Below are positions 7,797-16,603 of a stretch of 64,000 nt of DNA, piece by piece. Numbering within the stretch: position 1 is the first letter of the stretch; every line of letters starts with the position of its first letter. Location of the stretch: NCBI GenBank assembly GCA_000471925.1, contig CP006667.1, positions 1,550,001 to 1,614,000 of the forward strand, read 5' to 3'. The DNA comes from Ralstonia pickettii DTP0602. Lineage in GTDB: Bacteria; Pseudomonadota; Gammaproteobacteria; Burkholderiales; Burkholderiaceae. A model generated the notes under the pieces. The model saw only the letters and a list, made by a program, of their open reading frames with translations. It was not told the DNA's origin and made no database searches. The translations under genes and the position numbers were made by a program.

Positions 7797-8936
7797 TCAG
7801 AGCTTGCGCGCGATCAGGTCGCGCAGCACTTCGCTGGTGCCGCCGAAGATGCGGGTCACGCGCATGTCGACAAAGGCGCGCGCGATCGGGTATTCGAGCA
7901 TGTAGCCGTAGCCGCCGTGCAGCTGCACCATGTCGTCGATGCACTTCCACATGGTCTCGGTGGCGAACAGCTTGGCGATGGCAGCCTCCTGCAACGACAG
8001 CTTGCAGGTCATGTGCTTGCCGATGTAGTAGTCGACCATGGTGCGCACCGCCACCGCCTGCGCCTTGACGTCGGCCAGCTTGAACTTGGTGTTCTGGAAG
8101 TCCCACACGGTCTGGTTGAAGGCGCGGCGGTCCTTCACGTACTGCAGCGTCAGCTCGAGCTGGCGCTCCAGCTTGGCGGCGCAGTAGACGGCGATGATCA
8201 GGCGCTCCTGCGGCAGTTCTTCCATCAGATGGATGAAGCCGCCGTTCTCGTTGCCGATCAGGTTGCCGACCGGCACGCGCACGTTGTCGAAGAAGAGCTC
8301 GGCGGTATCGGCGGCGTGCTGGCCCACTTTCTCCAGCTTGCGTCCGCGGCGGAAGCCCGCGCGGTCGGCTTCCACCATGATCAGGCTCACGCCCTTGGCG
8401 CCCGCGGACGGATCGGTCTTGCAGACCACCACGACCATGTCGGCATTCAGGCCGTTGGAGATAAAGGTCTTGCTGCCGTTGATGACGAATTCGTCGCCGT
8501 CGCGCACGGCGGTGGTACGGATCGACTTCAGGTCGGAGCCGCTGCCGGGCTCGGTCATGGCGATGGCCAGGATCTTCTCGCCACGGCAGATCTCGGGCAG
8601 CCACTTGCGCTTCTGTTCCTCGGTGCCCAGGCGCACGATGTAGGGCGCGGTGATATCCGAGTGCACCGAGAAGCTCGGCCCGGAAATGCCGGAGCGGTGG
8701 TATTCCTCGGCCAGCACGGCGGAGTGGCCGAAATCGCCGCCTCCGCCGCCGTACTCCTCCGGCACGGTGACGCACAGCAGACCCTCGCGGCCGGCCTTGC
8801 GCCAGGTCTCGCGGTCGACCACGCCGGCCTGGTCCCAGGCCGCCTGGCGCGGCAGGCATTCACGCTCGAAGAAGCGGCGCGCCGTTTCCCTGAACATCTC
8901 GTGGTCTTCGCGGTAGACGGTGCGAATGATTTCCAT
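7797..8936 (-). CDS. acyl-CoA dehydrogenase (long-chain/isovaleryl type)
   Basis: 379-residue full-length acyl-CoA dehydrogenase, first gene of the operon after the regulator. Motifs: AIAMTEPGSGSDL (about residues 131-143), FISNGLNADMVVVV in the beta domain and the C-terminal QLHGGYGYMLEYPIARAF followed by IFGGTSEVLRDLIARK. Gly instead of Glu in the FGGT segment is the pattern of long-chain and isovaleryl-CoA dehydrogenases, whose catalytic Glu sits in an earlier helix. Start ATG 8936 has a GGGAG about 6 bases upstream. It is the likely promoter-proximal gene, lying 110 bases from the regulator stop, with the inverted repeat at 9019-9039 in between. Confidence 0.92.
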   Translation of the reverse strand: MEIIRTVYREDHEMFRETARRFFERECLPRQAAWDQAGVVDRETWRKAGREGLLCVTVPEEYGGGGGDFGHSAVLAEEYHRSGISGPSFSVHSDITAPYIVRLGTEEQKRKWLPEICRGEKILAIAMTEPGSGSDLKSIRTTAVRDGDEFVINGSKTFISNGLNADMVVVVCKTDPSAGAKGVSLIMVEADRAGFRRGRKLEKVGQHAADTAELFFDNVRVPVGNLIGNENGGFIHLMEELPQERLIIAVYCAAKLERQLELTLQYVKDRRAFNQTVWDFQNTKFKLADVKAQAVAVRTMVDYYIGKHMTCKLSLQEAAIAKLFATETMWKCIDDMVQLHGGYGYMLEYPIARAFVDMRVTRIFGGTSEVLRDLIARKL

Positions 8937-9018
8937 CGATGGCTCCCGAATTGACTGGTGGACGGCAGCGGTGTCGCTGCCTCGATGGAACCAGTTTGGC
9001 GCGGGGCGCGCGGGAAGT

Positions 9019-9039
9019 CCCTACACCGGTGGTGTAGGG
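9019..9039. promoter_or_regulatory. perfect 9+3+9 bp inverted repeat, candidate operator
   Basis: CCCTACACC, three bases, then GGTGTAGGG. It sits in the 110-base gap between the MalT-like regulator gene and the first catabolic gene, about 83 bases upstream of that gene's start. No run of T follows on either strand, so it is not a typical terminator. Its symmetry, size and place fit an activator or repressor site for the adjacent regulator; this is inference. Confidence 0.55.
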
Positions 9040-9046
9040 TGGGCAG

Positions 9047-11827
9047 TCATGGCGCGGGCGCGGGCTGGCGCGTTGCCCCGGCATCGCGCAGCCGGGCAAC
9101 CGCTTCGTCCCGGCCGGCGACTTCGAGCTTGGCGTAGACGTTGCGCAGGTGCCACTTCACCGTGTCGAGCGACACATTGAGAATACGCGCGATCTTCTTG
9201 TTGGGCATGGCCTGGGCGAGCAGCCCCAGCACCTCCTGCTCGCGCTCGCTGAGGCTGGCGAGGCGGGCCGCTACTTCTGGCTGGGCCTCGGCGATAACGC
9301 GTGCGGCCGGCCCGGCTGCGTCGACCAGCCGCTGCGCGTAGAACGCCAGCACCGGGTCGAGGGTGTCGTCGCCGGCAAGTGCGGCCAGCATCGCCGGCAC
9401 CTGGGGCGAGGCGTCGAGCAGGCTGCGCACCAGGCCGTGGCGGTGGCCGATGCGCAGCGCGTCGACCAGTTGGCGGCGGGCCGCGGCGGCGTCGCGGCGG
9501 CCGTGGTGCGCGAGCGCCATCAGCACGCGCACGCTGGCCACGCGCGACCAGCGCCCGCCGGCCTCGGACAGCGCCGCCAGCGGTTCCAGCCGCGACAGCG
9601 CCCCGTCGAAGTCGTTGTGGTGCAGGCACATGCCGATGCGTGCCAGGTCGGCGTGGACGCGCACTTCCCAGGCGGTGCTGCGCACCGCGCCGGCATGCCG
9701 GGCGGCCAGCGCTTCGAGCCGCAGCAGGGCGCCGTCGGCCCCATCGATATTGCCGTCTTCCAGCAGGCGGCGCGAGCGCTGGTACAGCGCGGCTGCCACC
9801 AGCCGGTCAGCACGGCGGCGCTGTCCGCAGCGCTCCAGACAATCCAGCAGGGCCAGCGCGCCGGCGCGGTCGCCCGCGAGCCAGCGGCTGCCGGACAGTG
9901 CCAGCAGCGCCCGCAGCACGGTGTCGGGGATGGAGATGCGCCCCAGCACGTCCATGCGCGCCTCCAGCAGGCTGGCCGCGGTGCCGACATCGTCAAGCTC
10001 ATACAGGGTCTCGCCGAGCAACGCCGCCGCCATGCAGGCGACGCCGGCATACGCGGGTCCGCGCTGGTCGGCCTCGGTCAGCACTTCCTGGAACACGCGC
10101 TCGGCCACCAGCACCTTGCCTTCGACGGCGTGGGTCATGCCGCCCATGCAACGCCCGAGAAGCGTGCCGCGCGGGGCGCCGTCGCAGGGGGCGCCGTCTT
10201 CGATCACGCGCCGGGCCAGCTCGTATTCGCCGCGGAAGATGTGCATCCACGACAGGATGTTGCCGCGCCCGGTCAGGGTAAAGTCGTCGGCGCCGGCGGG
10301 TATGCGCTGCAGTTCGGGCAGCAGCATGGCCACGCCGTCGGAATCGTCGCGCTGCAGAGCGATGCTGCCGCGCAGCAGCGCCATGGCGTAGCGCTCGCGC
10401 GGACCCAGGCGCTCGGGCTGGGCCTGCATCCGCTGCAGGCTGTCATGCATGCCGTCGACGTCGCCCGCGTACATCTGCAGGTGGGCCTGCACCAGGAGCA
10501 GGCCGAAGCGGGCCCGAACCTGCTCGGCGGGAAGTTGCCGCATCAGCGCCGCAAGCTGGCTCAGTTCGCCGCGCGCCAGCAGGCTGTGCGCGCAGCCGTG
10601 CACCAGTTCCGCGGCCGCGTTGGCGTCACCTGCGAGCACGGCGTGCCGCACGGCTTCGTCGATATCGCCATGTGCACGGAACCACTGCCAGGCCGCCTCA
10701 TGTATTGTCGCCAGTTCATCGTGCGGCAGCTTGTCCAGGCGGCCGAGCAGCACTTCGCGCAGCAGCGGGTGAAGCCGGTACCAGGTTTCGCCGTGGCGGG
10801 CATTGCCGACCTGCGCGATAAAGAGGTCATCGCTCGCCAGGTGCGTCAGCCGGGCGTTGATCTCCGCGGCCGCGTCGGGCCGGCCCAGCAGCGTCGCGCA
10901 CAGCGCGCCACAGAAGCGGTGGCAGACCGCCATGCGGGTCAGCAGGTGCAGGTCGCCCACGTCCAGCCGAACCAGCACTTCGCGCTCGAAGTAGTGCGCA
11001 AAGGCCTGCGCGTCGCGCACCTCGACCGGGCGGTAGGCGCCGCCGCGCTTGCCCTTCAGGTCGATGGCAAAGAGCTGCAGCCCCGCAGCCCAGCCGTCGG
11101 TCAGTTCATGCAGGCGGCCGGCGTCATGCGCCTCGATGCGGCCAAGCTGGTCCTGCAGGAAGCGCGCCGACTCCTGCGCCGAGAAACGCAGGTCGGCCAG
11201 CCCGAAAGTGGACAGCAGCCCTTGCGAGCGCAGCCGCGCCAGCGACAGCGGCGGCGCGGTGCGCGATGCCAGCACCACATGGAGCTGCGGCGGCGCATAG
11301 TCGATCAGCCAGCGCAGCGCCAGCAGCGCGCCGGGATCGTCCAGGTGGTGGACGTCGTCCAGCATCAGCACCAATTCGCGCTTACGGGCGGCAATGGCGC
11401 GTACCAGTGTGATTACCCAGTGCTCCGCCGCGGACTGGTTGCCATCGCGCCCCATCAGCAGCCAGGCATCGCGCACGATGGCCGCGTCCACGGTCGCGAG
11501 GCTGGCCACCAGTCCGTTGAAGAACGCTGCCAGGTTGTTGTCCTCCGCCTCCAGCGACAGCCATGCCACGTCGAAATCGAGCTTCAGCAATGCCTGCCGC
11601 CACGCCACCAGCGTGCTTGTCTTGGCGCAGCCGGCGGGACCCTGGATCACCACGCAGCGCTGGCGGCGCGCTTCGGTCAGGCGCGCCAGCAGCGCCTCGC
11701 GCGGCATCAGCGGGCGGGCGCCGCGCGGTGGCACGAGCCGGGTCGGGGCGACGGTAGAAACGACGCTGTCGGAATGGGCGGGAGGTGCGGGGGATGTCGC
11801 TGCGGGGCGCGCTCCGGCGTGGGGCAT
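9047..11827 (-). CDS. MalT-like LuxR-family ATP-dependent transcriptional regulator
   Basis: 926-residue regulator of the large LuxR (LAL/MalT) class of STAND ATPases. Near the N-terminus GPAGCAKT (residues 63-70) is the Walker A motif; LMLDDVHHL is the Walker B region. A long helical-repeat middle part follows, rich in Ala and Leu as in TPR sensor domains, and the last about 65 residues hold the LuxR helix-turn-helix (LSEREQEVLGLLAQ, NKKIARILNVS, TVKWHLRNVY). Such proteins bind ATP and an inducer, oligomerise and activate operons. I chose the ATG at 11827, with GAGGAA 7 bases upstream, over the ATG at 11884, which lacks a ribosome site. It probably controls the acyl-CoA operon downstream. 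Confidence 0.88.
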   Translation of the reverse strand: MPHAGARPAATSPAPPAHSDSVVSTVAPTRLVPPRGARPLMPREALLARLTEARRQRCVVIQGPAGCAKTSTLVAWRQALLKLDFDVAWLSLEAEDNNLAAFFNGLVASLATVDAAIVRDAWLLMGRDGNQSAAEHWVITLVRAIAARKRELVLMLDDVHHLDDPGALLALRWLIDYAPPQLHVVLASRTAPPLSLARLRSQGLLSTFGLADLRFSAQESARFLQDQLGRIEAHDAGRLHELTDGWAAGLQLFAIDLKGKRGGAYRPVEVRDAQAFAHYFEREVLVRLDVGDLHLLTRMAVCHRFCGALCATLLGRPDAAAEINARLTHLASDDLFIAQVGNARHGETWYRLHPLLREVLLGRLDKLPHDELATIHEAAWQWFRAHGDIDEAVRHAVLAGDANAAAELVHGCAHSLLARGELSQLAALMRQLPAEQVRARFGLLLVQAHLQMYAGDVDGMHDSLQRMQAQPERLGPRERYAMALLRGSIALQRDDSDGVAMLLPELQRIPAGADDFTLTGRGNILSWMHIFRGEYELARRVIEDGAPCDGAPRGTLLGRCMGGMTHAVEGKVLVAERVFQEVLTEADQRGPAYAGVACMAAALLGETLYELDDVGTAASLLEARMDVLGRISIPDTVLRALLALSGSRWLAGDRAGALALLDCLERCGQRRRADRLVAAALYQRSRRLLEDGNIDGADGALLRLEALAARHAGAVRSTAWEVRVHADLARIGMCLHHNDFDGALSRLEPLAALSEAGGRWSRVASVRVLMALAHHGRRDAAAARRQLVDALRIGHRHGLVRSLLDASPQVPAMLAALAGDDTLDPVLAFYAQRLVDAAGPAARVIAEAQPEVAARLASLSEREQEVLGLLAQAMPNKKIARILNVSLDTVKWHLRNVYAKLEVAGRDEAVARLRDAGATRQPAPAP

Positions 11828-11952
11828 GCTGGGTTCCTCAAGGGCAGCCGGCGCGGCGGGGCCGCGCCGATGCGTTGAGGGCATTGTAGGAGCGCCGCAC
11901 GGGCTGGCGGCACGGGCCAGCGGCGGCCCCCCTGACGCGGGTGGGCCTGGCT

Positions 11953-11972
11953 CAGCGGCTTATCCGCCGCTG
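11953..11972 (-). terminator. possible stem-loop after the DUF3830 gene
   Basis: CAGCGGC, six-base loop, GCCGCTG, just past the stop codon of the DUF3830 gene at 11986 on the minus strand. No U-run follows, so termination is uncertain; it may only protect the 3' end. Confidence 0.3.
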
Positions 11973-11985
11973 CGAGACGTCAGCG

Positions 11986-12396
11986 TCACGCGAGCGCGAA
12001 TTCGATATCCTGCGCGCCTTCCCACAGCACCTTCGTTCCCAGCGCCCGCAGGTTTTCCTTGCCCTCGACCACGGTCAGGAAATGGTTGCCGGCCAGTTGT
12101 CCCATCTTGCTGGCAAAGCAGCAGCTGCCGTAGGCCAGGATGATCTCGGTCTCGCTGTAGCCGCCCGGGTAGAACAAGATGTCGCCGACGGACGGATGGC
12201 TGGTGTGGTTCTCGAAATCCACGCCGAGCCGGAACTCACCCAACGGGATCCAGCAGGCTTCTCCGCTCCAGCGCACGTGGATCAGCTTTTCGCGGTAGGG
12301 CAGGAGTTTGAGGAAGGCTTCGACGGTCTTTGGGGCGTCGGGGTTGGTCTCGGCGACAAAGTTGTAGCCGCCAGCGGTGATGCGGATGCGGGCCAT
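11986..12396 (-). CDS. DUF3830 family protein (cyclophilin-like)
   Basis: 136-residue protein of the DUF3830 family, whose members are thought to have a cyclophilin-like beta-barrel fold. Recognisable features are VEAFLKLLPYREKLIHVRWSG, a GDILFYPGG turn and a conserved Cys pair in YGSCCFASKMG. No signal peptide, so it is cytoplasmic. It is the last gene of the peptide ABC transporter operon, 18 bases after the amidase stop. The biochemical role is not established; association with amidohydrolases and transporters suggests binding or hydrolysis of the imported compound. Function unassigned. Confidence 0.85.
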   Translation of the reverse strand: MARIRITAGGYNFVAETNPDAPKTVEAFLKLLPYREKLIHVRWSGEACWIPLGEFRLGVDFENHTSHPSVGDILFYPGGYSETEIILAYGSCCFASKMGQLAGNHFLTVVEGKENLRALGTKVLWEGAQDIEFALA

Positions 12397-12414
12397 ATTC
12401 CGTCCTTGTTTGAC

Positions 12415-13605
12415 TCACGCCTGTTTCGCCATGATAGCCTCGGCCAGCGCGACCAGGCTGCGGTCGCTGCCGGCGGGCCCGAGTAGCGAGATGCCGAGCG
12501 GGGCGCCGTCGCGGCCCGCCAGCGGCAGGCTCAGTTGCGGGAAGCCGGTCAGCGGCGTCAGGCACAGCGTGTGGGCGGCGAGGTTGCGGTAGGTCTCCAG
12601 CGACTCGATCGGCTCGGCGCGCAGCGGGGCGATATCAGGCATGGTCGGCAGCACCAGCACGCCGTCCTGGCCCAGCAGCCGGCCCAGGTACGCAGTGAAG
12701 TCGCGGCGCACGGCGCTGGCTTCTTCCAGTTGCGTGCGCGTGACGGCCTTGGAGAAGGCGAAGCGCGCCGCGACGTCGGCGCCAAGCTCCAGTCCATATT
12801 GCTCGATCAGTGCGCCGTCGCTCTGCCACGCCTCCCATCCCTGCACGTAGCGGAATGCCCACCACAGTTCGGACAGCGGCCGGTCGGCTGCCGTCACCGG
12901 CGACGCCTTGCCGAGCGCGGCCTCGATCCTTGCGATGGCCGGCTCCAGCGCCTCGCGCGCCTCGGGCGTCGGCTGGGTGAAGAGGTCGGTCGCAATCAGC
13001 AAGCGCGGCGTGGTTGGCAGCGGTGCCGGGTCGGCGCCGAACATCACGTTGGCCACGCGCGCGAAGGTGCCGATGTCGCCCGCGAAGAAGCCGCAGGTAT
13101 CCAGGCTTTCGGACAGCGGCAGGCAGCGCTCCAGCGAAATGCGCCCGTGCGTGGGCCGGATGCCGAACAGGCCGCAGTGGCTGGCCGGTGCGCGCACCGA
13201 GCCGCCGGTGTCGGAGCCTAGCGCAAAGTCGCACAGCCCGTTGGACACGGCCGCGGCCGAGCCCGACGACGAGCCGCCGGTGATGCGATCCGGCGCCGCG
13301 CCGTTGACCGGGCGGCCGTAGTGGGCGTTCTGGCCGTTCATCGAGAAGGCCAGCTCGTCGGTGTGGGTCTTGCCGACGAAGGCGGCGCCGGCGTCCAGCA
13401 GCCGCCGCACGGCCGGCGCCGTGGTGGTCTTGATGCCTGAGCGCGCCAGCACGTGCGGGTTGCCGCCGCCGGTCGGGTAACCGGCCACGTCGAACAGGTC
13501 CTTGACGGCGAAGGTCAGGCCCTGCAACGGGCCGCTGGCGGCGTGCGGGACGGCGGCGCCGGGGTAGGGCATGAAGGCGCGGGCGGGATGGGTGGCAAGC
13601 GTCAT
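12415..13605 (-). CDS. amidase (amidase signature family)
   Basis: 396-residue cytoplasmic amide hydrolase. The Ser-cisSer-Lys triad is visible: Lys35 in FAVKDLFD, Ser112 in GGSSSGSAA and Ser136 in SDTGGSVRAP, with the 24-residue spacing between the two serines found in the family. Length is at the short end for the family. It follows the second ABC ATPase (34-base gap) and precedes DUF3830, so it most likely hydrolyses the amide compound that the transporter imports, releasing ammonia or an amine. Substrate unknown; GatA is excluded by the absence of gatB/gatC nearby and by the short C-terminal region. Confidence 0.9.
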   Translation of the reverse strand: MTLATHPARAFMPYPGAAVPHAASGPLQGLTFAVKDLFDVAGYPTGGGNPHVLARSGIKTTTAPAVRRLLDAGAAFVGKTHTDELAFSMNGQNAHYGRPVNGAAPDRITGGSSSGSAAAVSNGLCDFALGSDTGGSVRAPASHCGLFGIRPTHGRISLERCLPLSESLDTCGFFAGDIGTFARVANVMFGADPAPLPTTPRLLIATDLFTQPTPEAREALEPAIARIEAALGKASPVTAADRPLSELWWAFRYVQGWEAWQSDGALIEQYGLELGADVAARFAFSKAVTRTQLEEASAVRRDFTAYLGRLLGQDGVLVLPTMPDIAPLRAEPIESLETYRNLAAHTLCLTPLTGFPQLSLPLAGRDGAPLGISLLGPAGSDRSLVALAEAIMAKQA

Positions 13606-13639
13606 GGATGAATCCTGGAAACGTTGGTGTTCAGCAGGC

Positions 13640-14656
13640 TTATGCCGCCGTGGCGACCGCCGGCTCAGTGGCCAGCACGCAGCTCACGCGATGGCCGTAG
13701 CCGACTATGACCGGTTGCGGCACCTCGGCCAGGCATGCCGGCCGCGCATGCGCGCAGCGCGGCGCGAAGGTGCAGCCGGGCGGCAGCGAGGCAAGGTCGG
13801 GCGGGGCGCCGCCGATGGTCTGCAACCGCTGGCCGCGCTCCATGCCATGCTGGCGGCTTTGCAGCAGCGCGATGGTGTACGGGTGGCGTGCCTCGCGCAT
13901 GATGGTGCGGATCGGACCTTCCTCGACGATGCGCCCGCCGTACATCACGGCGACACGGTCGGCGATCTCCACCGCGGCGCCGATATCGTGGGTGACGAAG
14001 ACGATGGACAGGCCCAGCTCGCGCTGCAGTTCGCGCAGGAGGATCAGCACCTGGATCTGCACGGTGGCGTCGAGCGCGGTGGTGGGCTCGTCGGCCAGCA
14101 GGATCTTGGGGCGCGCCGACAGCGCCAGCGCGATCATCGCGCGCTGGCGCATGCCGCCCGACATCTCGTGCGGATAGGTGGCCAGGCGCCGTTCCGGGCT
14201 GGGGATGCGCACGGACTCGAGCGCCTTCAGTGCGCGCTCGCGCGCCTCGGCGGCTGAGACCTTGTCGTGGGTGCGGATGCACTCGACGATCTGCTGGCCG
14301 ACGGTGTAGACGGGGTCCAGCGCCAGCAGCGGCTCCTGGAACACCATCGCCATGGTGCCTCCGCGCAGGCGCGACAGCGCGTGCTTGTCCAGCGACGTGA
14401 CGTCGGCGCCGTCGACACGGACCTGGCCTTCCACGCGCGTGCGGCGCGGCGGGTGCAGGCGCATCAGCGCGCGCAGCGTGACGCTCTTGCCCGAGCCGGA
14501 TTCGCCGATCAGGGCCACCGCCTCGCCGGCGCCGACGTCGAGCGAGACGCCGTTGACGGCACGGATGGTCTTGCCGCCGCCGGAGAAGGTGACGCGCAGG
14601 TCGCGGACCGAGATCATCGGCGCGCCGGGCGGGTTGTTTTGCGGGGTTGCGGACAT
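13640..14656 (-). CDS. dipeptide/oligopeptide-type ABC transporter ATP-binding protein (DppD-like)
   Basis: 338-residue ATPase subunit. Walker A GESGSGKS, the signature LSGGMRQRAMIALAL and Walker B ILLADEPTTALD are intact. Near the C-terminus PPGCTFAPRCAHARPAC is the conserved cysteine-rich segment of DppD/OppD proteins, which can carry an iron-sulphur cluster. It lies 9 bases after the DppF-like gene and 34 bases before the amidase. Together with its partner it would power import through the two permeases upstream. The order (F-like before D-like) is reversed relative to the E. coli dpp operon. Confidence 0.93.
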   Translation of the reverse strand: MSATPQNNPPGAPMISVRDLRVTFSGGGKTIRAVNGVSLDVGAGEAVALIGESGSGKSVTLRALMRLHPPRRTRVEGQVRVDGADVTSLDKHALSRLRGGTMAMVFQEPLLALDPVYTVGQQIVECIRTHDKVSAAEARERALKALESVRIPSPERRLATYPHEMSGGMRQRAMIALALSARPKILLADEPTTALDATVQIQVLILLRELQRELGLSIVFVTHDIGAAVEIADRVAVMYGGRIVEEGPIRTIMREARHPYTIALLQSRQHGMERGQRLQTIGGAPPDLASLPPGCTFAPRCAHARPACLAEVPQPVIVGYGHRVSCVLATEPAVATAA

Positions 14657-14665
14657 GAGGGCTCC

Positions 14666-15697
14666 TCAGGGCGCGGTGGCCAGCAGGCAGGACACCGTAT
14701 GTCCGGCGACCACGTCGGTCAGCTGCGGCTCGCGCCGCGCGCAGACGTCCTGCGCCATGGCGCAGCGCGGGTGGAAGCTGCAGCCGGACGGCGGGTTGAT
14801 CGGGTTGGGCGGGTCGCCCGCCAGCGGCGCCACCTCGGTGCGGCGATCCGGGTCCATCGACGGCATGGAAGCCAGCAACGCGCGCGTGTACGGATGCGCC
14901 GGGCGGCGGTAGATGGTCTCGGTATCGCCGATCTCCACCACCTCTCCCAGGTACATCACCATCACCCGGTCGCACAGGTAGCGGATCACATTGAGGTCGT
15001 GGCTGATAAAGACATAGGTCAGGTCGAACTCCGCCTTCAGGTCGAGCAGCAGGTTTAGCACCTGCGCTTCCACCGACTTGTCGAGCGCCGACACCGCCTC
15101 ATCCAGGATCACCAGCCGCGGGCGCAGCGCCAGCGCGCGGGCGATATTGACGCGCTGGCGCTGCCCGCCCGACAGCTCGTGCGGATAGCGCCCGGCAAAG
15201 CGCGCCGGCTCCAGCCCGACGCGCTGCAGCAGGTAGCGCGCGCGCTCGGTGGCCTCGCGCGCCGGCACGCCATGCACGCGCGGGGTGAAGGCAATCGATT
15301 CCTCGATGGTCAGGCGCGGGTTCAGCGACGAATAGCTGTCCTGGAACACCATCTGCACCTGGCTGCGGAACTGCTTCAGCGGCAACTGCGCCGAGCCCAC
15401 GCCCTGCGCGTCGAAGATCAGTTCGCCGCTGTCCTGCCCGGTGAGCTGCATCAGCAAGCGCGCGGTGGTGGACTTGCCGCAGCCGGACTCGCCGACCACG
15501 CCAAGGGTCTCGCCCTTGAGCACGTCGAAGCTGACGCCGTCGACGGCGCGTACCGACGCGGCGCGCTTGCGCAGCCCCGGCACGCCGGACTTGATCGGGA
15601 AGTGCTTGACCAGCTGGTGGGCGATCACCAGTGGCTGGGCCGGGCCGCCGACGTCGCGGCCGGCCGGGGGAGGAGGGGCCTGCATCAGTGCTGGCAT
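14666..15697 (-). CDS. dipeptide/oligopeptide-type ABC transporter ATP-binding protein (DppF-like)
   Basis: 343-residue ATPase subunit with Walker A GESGCGKST, Q-loop region VQMVFQDSYSSLNPR (typical of DppF/OppF), signature ELSGGQRQRVNIARAL and Walker B VILDEAVSALD. The C-terminus again has the cysteine-containing segment CSFHPRCAMAQDVC. The gene follows the second permease by 3 bases, so the two are probably translationally coupled. It forms the ATPase heterodimer with the next gene. Confidence 0.93.
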   Translation of the reverse strand: MPALMQAPPPPAGRDVGGPAQPLVIAHQLVKHFPIKSGVPGLRKRAASVRAVDGVSFDVLKGETLGVVGESGCGKSTTARLLMQLTGQDSGELIFDAQGVGSAQLPLKQFRSQVQMVFQDSYSSLNPRLTIEESIAFTPRVHGVPAREATERARYLLQRVGLEPARFAGRYPHELSGGQRQRVNIARALALRPRLVILDEAVSALDKSVEAQVLNLLLDLKAEFDLTYVFISHDLNVIRYLCDRVMVMYLGEVVEIGDTETIYRRPAHPYTRALLASMPSMDPDRRTEVAPLAGDPPNPINPPSGCSFHPRCAMAQDVCARREPQLTDVVAGHTVSCLLATAP

Positions 15698-15700
15698 GGT

Positions 15701-16588
15701 TCAGTCCTTGATTTCCATGGCCGAGCGGATGCCGTCGGCCAGCAGGTTGAACGAGACCGAGGTCAGGAAGATCATTGCGCCGGGCAGGGCGGCGACCCAG
15801 GGCTGGGTGTAGATCGCCGTGCGCAGCGTATTGAGCATCAGGCCCCACTCCGGCTCGGGCGGCTTGACGCCGAGGCCGAGGAAGGACAGGCCCGAGGCCA
15901 GGATCATCGCCACCGAGATCAGGCTGGTGGCGTAGACAAAGATCGGCCCGAGCACGTTGTTGAGCACATGCGCGCGCACGATGGTCAGCGACGAGGCGCC
16001 CGAGGCGCGCGCGGCATCGACGAACTCGCGGTTGCGCACCTGGGTTGTGACGCTTTCCGCCACGCGCACGATCTGCGGGATAAAGACGATGGTCAGCGAC
16101 AGCAGCGCGTTGCCCACGCCGGCGCCCAGCGTGCCCGACAGCGCGATCGCCAGCAGCACCGACGGGAACGCGTACAGGATGTCGGTGAGCCGCATGATCA
16201 CGGTATTGGTCCAGCCGCCGGCATAGCCGGCAACGATGCCCAGCGCGCTGCCGATGACAAAGGCCAGCAGCACCGGCGTAATGCCCATGAACAGCGACAG
16301 GCGCGCGCCCAGCATCAGCCGCGACAGCATGTCGCGCCCCAGCTCGTCGGTGCCCAGCGGAAAGTGCTCGGTGCCGATCGGCTTCAGTCGCTTGAGGATG
16401 GACGAGGCATAGGGGTCGGCCGGCATCAGCACCGGCGCGAACAGCGCCATCAGCACCAGCGCCAGGAGCACCAGCGCGGCCAGCATGGCGAGCTTGTTGC
16501 GCAGCAGGCGCCGGCCCACCGTGGCCCAGTAACCGGGCGAGCGCTGCACCGCGGCCGCGGCGGTCGAGTTGTCGAGCGTCATTTCCAT
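15701..16588 (-). CDS. peptide-type ABC transporter permease (DppC-like)
   Basis: 295-residue inner-membrane permease. A short N-terminal cytoplasmic tail is followed by a first membrane segment (LAMLAALVLLALVLMALFAP), the periplasmic loop with TDELGRDMLSRLMLGAR, and five further membrane segments. The EAA coupling motif region is EFVDAARASGASSLTIVRAHVLNN. This is the OppC/DppC architecture. It starts 15 bases after the first permease stop and pairs with it to form the translocation channel. Confidence 0.93.
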   Translation of the reverse strand: MEMTLDNSTAAAAVQRSPGYWATVGRRLLRNKLAMLAALVLLALVLMALFAPVLMPADPYASSILKRLKPIGTEHFPLGTDELGRDMLSRLMLGARLSLFMGITPVLLAFVIGSALGIVAGYAGGWTNTVIMRLTDILYAFPSVLLAIALSGTLGAGVGNALLSLTIVFIPQIVRVAESVTTQVRNREFVDAARASGASSLTIVRAHVLNNVLGPIFVYATSLISVAMILASGLSFLGLGVKPPEPEWGLMLNTLRTAIYTQPWVAALPGAMIFLTSVSFNLLADGIRSAMEIKD

Positions 16589-16603
16589 GGCGGCTCCTTT
16601 GCG

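Noticed and set aside
9149..11878. 909-codon plus-strand open frame opposite the MalT-like regulator
   Set aside because: Antisense shadow; the minus-strand protein has intact Walker and HTH motifs, the plus frame has none.
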